A stretch of DNA of 64,000 bases from an uncultured Mycoplasmatota bacterium (lineage in GTDB: Bacteria > Bacillota_I > Bacilli_A > RF39 > UBA660): assembly GCA_900552495.1 (NCBI GenBank), contig URZY01000001.1:62001-126000 (forward strand), given 5' to 3'. Position 1 is the first letter of the stretch, and each line of letters starts with the position of its first letter. Below, piece after piece: positions 59,274 to 64,000 of this stretch. The position numbers were made by a program, and so were the translations under genes. Under the pieces are notes generated by a model. It ran no database searches. It was not told the DNA's origin and saw nothing but the letters and a program-made list of their open reading frames with translations.

Positions 59274-60280
59274 TAGTTATTTGTTTGAGCTTGTTCTTCG
59301 GCAGCTTCAAGTAGTTGCTTCATCAAAGCGTTGTATTTTTTCTCAATAACGGTGTCATTAAATTTAATATTATTGTCTTTTCTGATATCAATTAAAGTTT
59401 GATAATATAAGGTTGCTTCTGAGTCTAGTTTTTGAAGTGTAATTTTTTCTCTAATATCATCCTCGACATCTTTTAGACTTGGTTTGGCTTTTTGTCCAGT
59501 TTTTAAAATTATATGATAACCGTAACTAGTTTTTACTGGTTTTTTTGTATATTCATTTGTATCTAGTTCTTTAACAGCATTAGAAAATTCTTCAACCATT
59601 TCGTCTAATTCAAAATAGCCTAAATCTCCACCCTTAGATGCAGTAGCTGTATCTTGTGAGTATTTTTTAGCTAATTTTGAGAAGTCTTCACCTTTTTCTA
59701 ATTTTTTGATTATTTCTTCGGCCGTTTTCTTAGCTTGACTTTCAGCTTCTTCTTTTTCATCATCGTCGGCATCATCTGATACTGAAGGAATAATTAAAAT
59801 ATGTTTAGCTTCAACTTCACCAAAAATATTTTCCTTGTAATATTTTTCAATTTCACTATCTTTAATATTTTTTGCAATATAGTCTTTTATGGCTAATTCT
59901 CTTTTGTATTCTAGTCTAATCATGTCTTCTAACTCTTCTTCAGTACTTACACCGTAGAATTGATTAAGAGCGGCATTCAATGTTGCTTCATCTGTATACG
60001 CTTCTTTTAATTGTTTAACAATTTTTTCGACACGTTCGTCCTCTTCGTCTGTACGTGGATATTTTTTATCAAATAATTTATGATCAATCATATCAATTAA
60101 TACAGAAATGTTAGTTTGTTTTATTTCATTATAGTAATCTGTTGCGGTAATTTTTCCGCCATCTACAGAAACAGCTACTTTAGAACCGTCTTTTACTTCA
60201 ATTTCTTGTTTACAACCGGTTACAAATAAAGAAATTAATAATAAACAACTAATACTTAAAATTAACTTTTTATTTTTCAT
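59273..60280 (-). CDS. prsA: PrsA-type peptidyl-prolyl isomerase lipoprotein
   Basis: 335 aa extracytoplasmic foldase for secreted proteins. Signal peptide with lipobox VTGC (Cys23). An N-terminal SurA-like helical region is followed by a parvulin domain with EAKHILIIPSVSDD, KGEDFSKLAKKYSQDTATASKGGDLGYFELDEMVEEF and VKTSYGYHIILKTG. An acidic insert (DADDDEKEEAESQ) lies between the first strand and helix. The ATG at 60280 follows AGGAGG; an upstream extension of six residues is rejected. Monocistronic. Confidence 0.95.
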   Translation of the reverse strand: MKNKKLILSISCLLLISLFVTGCKQEIEVKDGSKVAVSVDGGKITATDYYNEIKQTNISVLIDMIDHKLFDKKYPRTDEEDERVEKIVKQLKEAYTDEATLNAALNQFYGVSTEEELEDMIRLEYKRELAIKDYIAKNIKDSEIEKYYKENIFGEVEAKHILIIPSVSDDADDDEKEEAESQAKKTAEEIIKKLEKGEDFSKLAKKYSQDTATASKGGDLGYFELDEMVEEFSNAVKELDTNEYTKKPVKTSYGYHIILKTGQKAKPSLKDVEDDIREKITLQKLDSEATLYYQTLIDIRKDNNIKFNDTVIEKKYNALMKQLLEAAEEQAQTNN

Positions 60281-60402
60281 ATATTTCCTCCTATACACTT
60301 AATTATAATAACAAAAAAATAATTTTAGTGCAATAAATATGAACACAATTCAACAGTTTACCATAAAATATGATGAAAGTATAAAAAAAGGAGGAAAAAA
60401 AT

Positions 60403-60486
60403 ATGGGTAATAATCATGTATCAGGTTCAGCTATCGTATTAGTATTATTTATTTTATTAATTATCATTCTAGGTGCTTATATTTAA
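60403..60486 (+). CDS. YjcZ-like sporulation micro-protein (27 aa)
   Basis: MGNNHVSGSAIVLVLFILLI, then a short hydrophobic end. Strong AAGGAGG site. The composition, a short Gly/Ser head and one hydrophobic helix ending in IILGAYI, is that of the YjcZ family of small spore-associated proteins. A CATAAAATA at 60362-60370 fits the sigma-E/K -10, so mother-cell expression is likely. Too short for most gene finders. Confidence 0.75.
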   Translation: MGNNHVSGSAIVLVLFILLIIILGAYI

Positions 60487-60499
60487 GGAGGTGTTCTAA

Positions 60500-60610
60500 G
60501 TGTCTTGCACTACAGGTGAAGTTACTTCTCGTAGAGGTAATGGTTATGTTCTTGTTTTAATTTTATATATTTTACTTGCAATTATTTTAGGAGGAGCAAT
60601 AACTTGTTAA
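60500..60610 (+). CDS. YjcZ-like sporulation micro-protein (36 aa)
   Basis: GTG start with TAAGGAGGTG 6 nt upstream, 13 nt after the previous stop. The sequence starts SCTTGEVTSRRGNGYVLVLI and ends with LLAIILGGAITC, again a short polar head and one hydrophobic helix, with Cys at both ends. It is paired with the 27-aa gene in one transcript that stops at the terminator 60594-60624, which overlaps its last codons. Confidence 0.72.
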   Translation: MSCTTGEVTSRRGNGYVLVLILYILLAIILGGAITC

Positions 60611-60624
60611 TTGCTCTTTTTTTT
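60594..60624 (+). terminator. Terminator of the micro-protein pair
   Basis: GAGCAAT/ATTGCTC with a 9-nt loop and eight T residues; overlaps the stop codon. Confidence 0.88.
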
Positions 60625-60666
60625 GATATTTTTTTTAGTTTTGTTCATAATACTAATGGTGATTTT

Positions 60667-61170
60667 ATGTTTTATTATCTTAATATGTTTATTATTGGCT
60701 CTGTTTTGGGATTTATAATGGAATTATGCTTGAAAACGTTTGTTTTTACTTCAATGAATAGTTCAATATTGTATGGACCTTGGTTACCGGTGTATGGTTT
60801 TGGTATTTGTCTTAGTATTTTTCTTCAACGTTTAATTTTTAATAGATTAAAGGTTAATAAAATTGTAAAAATTATAGTGTTATTTTTATTAATAATGTTG
60901 GTTAGCACAATTGCGGAGTGGATAGGTGGTATGTTTATTGAACTGGTATTTGATAAAACTTTTTGGGATTACAGGGATTTAAGATTTAATATTGGAAAAT
61001 ATATAGCATTAGAAGTATCTATTATTTGGGGAATTTTGTCTTTGCTTTTTCTTTATATTATTAAACCACAACTTGATAAAGTAATAAAAAAAGTACCAAA
61101 AATAATCACTATTTTGGTACTTAGTGCTATGATTGTTGATTTTATTGCAACACTTATGATAAAAGCTTAG
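60667..61170 (+). CDS. CmpB-type putative ABC transporter permease
   Basis: 167 aa with about five membrane helices. GSVLGFIMELCLKTFVFTSMNSSILYGPWLPVYGFG and TIAEWIGGMFIELVFDKTFWDYRDLRFNIGKYIALEVSIIWG match the PF06541-type family (G-x-x-x-E, GP-x-x-P-x-Y-G, W-D-Y), annotated as ABC-transporter CmpB-like though its role is unproven. The ATG at 60667 with GGTGATTTT is chosen. Its last 17 nt overlap the convergent HIT gene. Confidence 0.85.
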   Translation: MFYYLNMFIIGSVLGFIMELCLKTFVFTSMNSSILYGPWLPVYGFGICLSIFLQRLIFNRLKVNKIVKIIVLFLLIMLVSTIAEWIGGMFIELVFDKTFWDYRDLRFNIGKYIALEVSIIWGILSLLFLYIIKPQLDKVIKKVPKIITILVLSAMIVDFIATLMIKA

Positions 61171-61549
61171 AATAAACTGTTTCTATGTCTTCTAGCATGT
61201 CCTTATTGTAAAGGTAATCAACTAGATCGTCTTTATATCGTGGTGTTACGTGAATATGAAAGTGAGGTATTTCTTGACCTAATAGGTTATTTTCAGAAAT
61301 AGTTAAGCCTTCACATCCTAATTTTTCTTTTAGTAAGGGATAAAGTTTATCTCTTATTATTTTAAAACTATGTGAAATTATTTTTTCGTCAATATCAAAA
61401 ATATTTACATAGTGCTTTTTTGGTAACACAAGTAAGTGACCATTCGTTGTTGGATTAATGTTCATTATTACTTTTATTAAATCATCCTCATAAATTGTTT
61501 TTGAGGGTAATTCGTTTTTTATTATTTTACAAAATATACAATCATTCAT
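61154..61549 (-). CDS. HIT-family hydrolase
   Basis: 131 aa nucleoside-phosphoramidate or dinucleotide hydrolase of the histidine-triad family. The triad is HFHIHVTPR with His96, His98 and His100. The N-terminal CIFCKIIKNELPSKTIYEDD is typical of Hint-type proteins, as is GHLLVLPKKHY. GGAGG-type ribosome site. It lies 9 nt downstream of the membrane-anchored gene at 61559-62305, so both are probably co-transcribed. It overlaps the convergent CmpB-like gene by 17 nt. Confidence 0.93.
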   Translation of the reverse strand: MNDCIFCKIIKNELPSKTIYEDDLIKVIMNINPTTNGHLLVLPKKHYVNIFDIDEKIISHSFKIIRDKLYPLLKEKLGCEGLTISENNLLGQEIPHFHIHVTPRYKDDLVDYLYNKDMLEDIETVYSKLLS

Positions 61550-61558
61550 ATATGCCTC

Positions 61559-62305
61559 CTAATTTAAGTATTCATAAGTAATATTATTTTCACTTAAGAT
61601 ACTTGTTTTATTATCATTTATTATATCATTAATTATTATAGATAGATTATTATTTTCAATACTTTTTGTGGTTAAATTAGTAATTTTAACTGATTTTGTT
61701 ATATCATCTTTGTCATTAATTATGAAAGTATAATTTTTTGGCGTAATATTTTCTGTTTCTAGAGTAGTCATTATGGTGGAAATTGTTTTGGTAATTGTTT
61801 GGCCATCCCATGAGGTAGTTAATTCTTTTTCTAGAGTGTAGATTTTCAAAGATTCTAATTTTTCTTCTTTTAAAAGCGTTTCTTTGATTTTAGATGAAAA
61901 ATTATCGTAAGTGTTGTTTATTTTTACTTTATAGCTGTCGTTTGTTTTTTCTTTAATTATTTTTTCTATTTCTTTATTTAAGTAATTAATTAGAGTATTT
62001 CCTTCTTGGTAATCTTTTTCATAGGTATCAGTTATTTTTTTGTTATGGTAAGTTATATAGAAATATAGATTGTTATTGGTGGAATTCATTACTTTCATTG
62101 TAAACTTATTATTTTTAGATTTTATCTTGGAGGTTTTTAAGTTTAAGGAACTGTAATTGGTAGTTAGATATTCGTTTAGTTTAGTTTCTATCTTGGGAAG
62201 AAAGAGAATATCTTGTTTTTCTTTTAAAATTATCGTTCCAAATATTACAAATATTATCAAGAAAAAGAATGCCATTTGGATAGTCAATTTGTGTTGTTCT
62301 TTCAT
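61559..62305 (-). CDS. Membrane-anchored protein of unknown function
   Basis: 248 aa with one N-terminal membrane helix (about 10-27, IQMAFFFLIIFVIFGTIIL) and an outer domain of about 220 residues. That domain is very rich in Asn, Lys and Thr (NNLYFYITYHNKKITDTYEKDY, NNTYDNFSSKIKETLLKE). No lipobox, no recognised motif. It is co-directional with the HIT gene and divergent from the edge gene across a 166-nt space. Function unknown. Confidence 0.6.
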   Translation of the reverse strand: MKEQHKLTIQMAFFFLIIFVIFGTIILKEKQDILFLPKIETKLNEYLTTNYSSLNLKTSKIKSKNNKFTMKVMNSTNNNLYFYITYHNKKITDTYEKDYQEGNTLINYLNKEIEKIIKEKTNDSYKVKINNTYDNFSSKIKETLLKEEKLESLKIYTLEKELTTSWDGQTITKTISTIMTTLETENITPKNYTFIINDKDDITKSVKITNLTTKSIENNNLSIIINDIINDNKTSILSENNITYEYLN

Positions 62306-62425
62306 TTTATCACCACTTTTATTGTATCTTATTGTCTAATTATTTGCAATTAAATGGTGTTAGATGGTTCGCTAAATTTTATAAAAAAGTAGTTGTTAAA
62401 AGAGAGGTTTTGTGTTAATATAAGG

Positions 62426-62438
62426 TATATGATAGGGT
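62426..62438 (+). promoter_or_regulatory. Shared upstream motif TATATGATAGGGT (copy 2)
   Basis: Identical to 43622-43634 upstream of the HerA-like gene, and at nearly the same distance from the start codon. Confidence 0.45.
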
Positions 62439-62471
62439 TAAAATAAAAGAATAAAATCGGGTGGTGTTATA

Positions 62472-64000
62472 ATGCAAATTCAAAAAGGACTTGTAAAATA
62501 TAAAGATCGTACAGATATTGTATGTACATATGGTCTTACAGATGATGGGAAACAATATTATTTTTTAGATGAGAGTTCTATTCCAAATGGTAATATTATA
62601 GCATCCACAGCGTTAGTTGAAGCAATTGACCCTGTTGTTGTTGCTACGAATGTTGGAGTAATTGATCGTGATGGTAATATTGTTATACCTTTTTCTAATA
62701 GATCTATTAAAGTTATTGGAAACGGGTTATTATTAGTAGAAAGAGCTAATTCTACTACACCTAGTGTATTGGAAGCTATTAAATTGAGAAGTGATCCATT
62801 AGCAGCAACGAAATTGGTGACAACGCCAGCAACAATTAAAGATAATATGAATGCTAAAATGGGTAACGATGGTCGGTTTGTATTTAACGATCAGTTTTCT
62901 GAAGCAACTATTTGCGATATGAATGGTAATAATCTTATTGATAATGAGTATTATAGCTTTATTGGAATAAAGAATAATGAAGCTCTATATTTTAGTAAGA
63001 ATACAATTTCTTCACCAGTTGTTGAATTTGTTTTGCCGAACGCTGGTGGGGTTGAAGTACCTTTACCAAGTGAAAATAGTGAAAAATTAGATATTCAAAA
63101 TACTGAGGTTACTAAAGAAAAAATTGATGGAGCGATGACTGGTGATATTACAGCAGCTTCTTTTGAAGATATGGCTCAACCTCAAGATACTCAAGAAGTT
63201 ATGGTAGATAACACAATTCCACCTGATAGCACGCTTGCTGATGAAGTTAAAGAAGCGACTAATGAAAATCCTATAGAAAATACTGTTTTAGATGATAATA
63301 ATAAAAAAATAAATAGTGGTTTTGCACCTGAAGATGTAGCTTTAGATGTACCTAATAATCAGGTTGAAGTTGGGAACGATAATGTTTCTTCACAAATGGA
63401 AGACAGTAATTTGACGTCAGAAGAAAATGAAGGAATTGTTCAAGAAATAGGGAAAGATGACTCTGAGGCTAATGCTCCTTTGCAAGATTCAAGCGAGACA
63501 GCTGATTCATACGCACCTAAAGAGGAAGCAATTGAATTACCTCTTAATATGCCAACTAGCGAGGATGTTAAAGAAGAGGTAAATGATAATCCAGTTGCTC
63601 AAGAAGGATTAATGTCTTTTGATTTTAAAGATAATATTAATTATGATAGTAAAGTTGGAATAGATACTGATGTAGAAATGACTAAGGATGACAAAAAAGA
63701 AGAAAAGCAATTAGATGAGGTAGAAGACTTTAAAAAAGATTTATTTGATATGGATTTAGAAGCAGACATTTTTGCTGATTCAACATTACATGCGGATAAA
63801 ATTATTAATGATAGTTATGATGATACAAGTTTAAGGTTGTCTTCTAAGGATACAATTATTGAAGATGTTGCTTCAACACTATCTAATTTGATAAAACTTA
63901 ATAAGGAACAAAAAGAAAAAATTGCAACTTATGAGACTAAATTTGAGCAAATTGTTACTACACATAAAAATGTAGTAGAAAAAGCAAGAAGTCAAGTTAG
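62472..64000 (+). CDS. Acidic, largely disordered protein, cut by window edge
   Basis: At least 509 codons; the C-terminus lies outside the window. The first 190 residues form a beta-rich domain with repeated short units (ICTYGLTDDGKQYYFLDES-like, VGVIDRDGNIVIPFSNRSIKVIG, DGRFVFNDQFSEATI). A long acidic, Asp/Glu/Asn-rich low-complexity segment follows (DNTIPPDSTLADEVKEATNE and similar), and a coiled coil begins near the edge (LSNLIKLNKEQKEKIATYE). The ATG follows GGGTGGTG. Tail composition and a shared leader motif recall the HerA-like ATPase. Not recognised. Confidence 0.7.
   Translation, partial: MQIQKGLVKYKDRTDIVCTYGLTDDGKQYYFLDESSIPNGNIIASTALVEAIDPVVVATNVGVIDRDGNIVIPFSNRSIKVIGNGLLLVERANSTTPSVLEAIKLRSDPLAATKLVTTPATIKDNMNAKMGNDGRFVFNDQFSEATICDMNGNNLIDNEYYSFIGIKNNEALYFSKNTISSPVVEFVLPNAGGVEVPLPSENSEKLDIQNTEVTKEKIDGAMTGDITAASFEDMAQPQDTQEVMVDNTIPPDSTLADEVKEATNENPIENTVLDDNNKKINSGFAPEDVALDVPNNQVEVGNDNVSSQMEDSNLTSEENEGIVQEIGKDDSEANAPLQDSSETADSYAPKEEAIELPLNMPTSEDVKEEVNDNPVAQEGLMSFDFKDNINYDSKVGIDTDVEMTKDDKKEEKQLDEVEDFKKDLFDMDLEADIFADSTLHADKIINDSYDDTSLRLSSKDTIIEDVASTLSNLIKLNKEQKEKIATYETKFEQIVTTHKNVVEKARSQV

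Noticed and set aside
62405..62438. Sigma-B-type reading of the GATAGGGT motif
   Set aside because: GGGT is reminiscent of the sigma-B -10, but no GTTT-type -35 occurs at 12-15 nt in both copies.
1..64000. CRISPR arrays, insertion sequences, tRNA or rRNA genes
   Set aside because: No regularly spaced direct repeats, no transposase other than the serine recombinase, and no tRNA-like or rRNA sequence seen on either strand in the gaps read.
1..64000. Mycoplasma-type genetic code (TGA as Trp)
   Set aside because: Several clear genes end at TGA (for example at 19594-19596 and 52732-52734) and none of the conserved proteins needs TGA to be read through.

Overview
The window comes from a low-GC (roughly 30 % by eye), spore-forming member of the Bacillota with Bacilli-type gene order and the standard bacterial code (TGA is used as a stop, for example at 19594-19596 and 52732-52734). 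Sporulation markers are spread across it: an alpha/beta SASP with a sigma-G-like promoter, SpoIVA, SpoVIF, a CotD-like coat protein and two YjcZ-like micro-proteins. The short intergenic spaces, terminators that overlap stop codons and many membrane proteins of unknown role fit an uncultured gut Bacilli/Erysipelotrichia-type lineage; that placement is inference.

Layout. 1-2.3 kb: two tandem FemAB-type peptidoglycan-bridge transferases and a small coiled-coil protein on the minus strand. 2.3-12 kb: trmB, a lipoprotein, an acidic protein with a SepF-like N-terminus, ytxG/ytxH-like genes, a tyrosine T-box controlling a CYTH gene plus tyrS, propeller-like proteins, a histidine phosphatase and an M48 protease. 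12-20.3 kb: rpsD (minus, with a pseudoknot leader), ezrA, thiI, SASP, ackA, nrnA-like, engB and two unknown genes. 20.3-25.1 kb (minus): spoIVA, a zinc-ribbon membrane protein, spoVIF, a SHOCT-like protein and der. 25.2-29.8 kb: membrane proteins, hup, cca, a DnaD-domain gene and nth. 29.8-33.1 kb (minus): class A PBP and recU. 33.4-41.6 kb: gpsB, RNase P RNA, a ymfM-type RodZ-like gene, pgsA, recA, murE and rny, then a DUF1016-like fragment and RNase J on the minus strand. 41.8-48.2 kb: the ftsY-ylxM-ffh SRP locus with a HerA-like ATPase between ylxM and ffh.

48.3-55.1 kb holds the most striking feature. A CotD-like spore coat gene is split. Its first 72 codons lie at 48313-48528 and its last 40 or so codons at 54993-55115. 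Between them is a 6.46-kb element carrying a large serine recombinase, a BRO-N regulator, a PIN-domain protein and a coupled two-gene unit. Both junctions share GTCC in the same codon phase. Joining them there rebuilds an uninterrupted 112-residue coat protein whose motif spacing matches the family. The reciprocal circle junction forms an inverted repeat centred on GTCC. This is the architecture of a skin-like intervening element that could be excised in the mother cell during sporulation.

55.2-64 kb: an unknown 376-aa protein, an ASCH-domain protein, rpoZ, recX, a polytopic membrane protein, prsA (minus), two YjcZ-like micro-proteins, a CmpB-type membrane protein, a HIT hydrolase and an anchored unknown (both minus), and an edge-truncated acidic protein. 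That last gene shares a 13-nt upstream motif, at nearly the same distance from the start codon, with the HerA-like ATPase gene.
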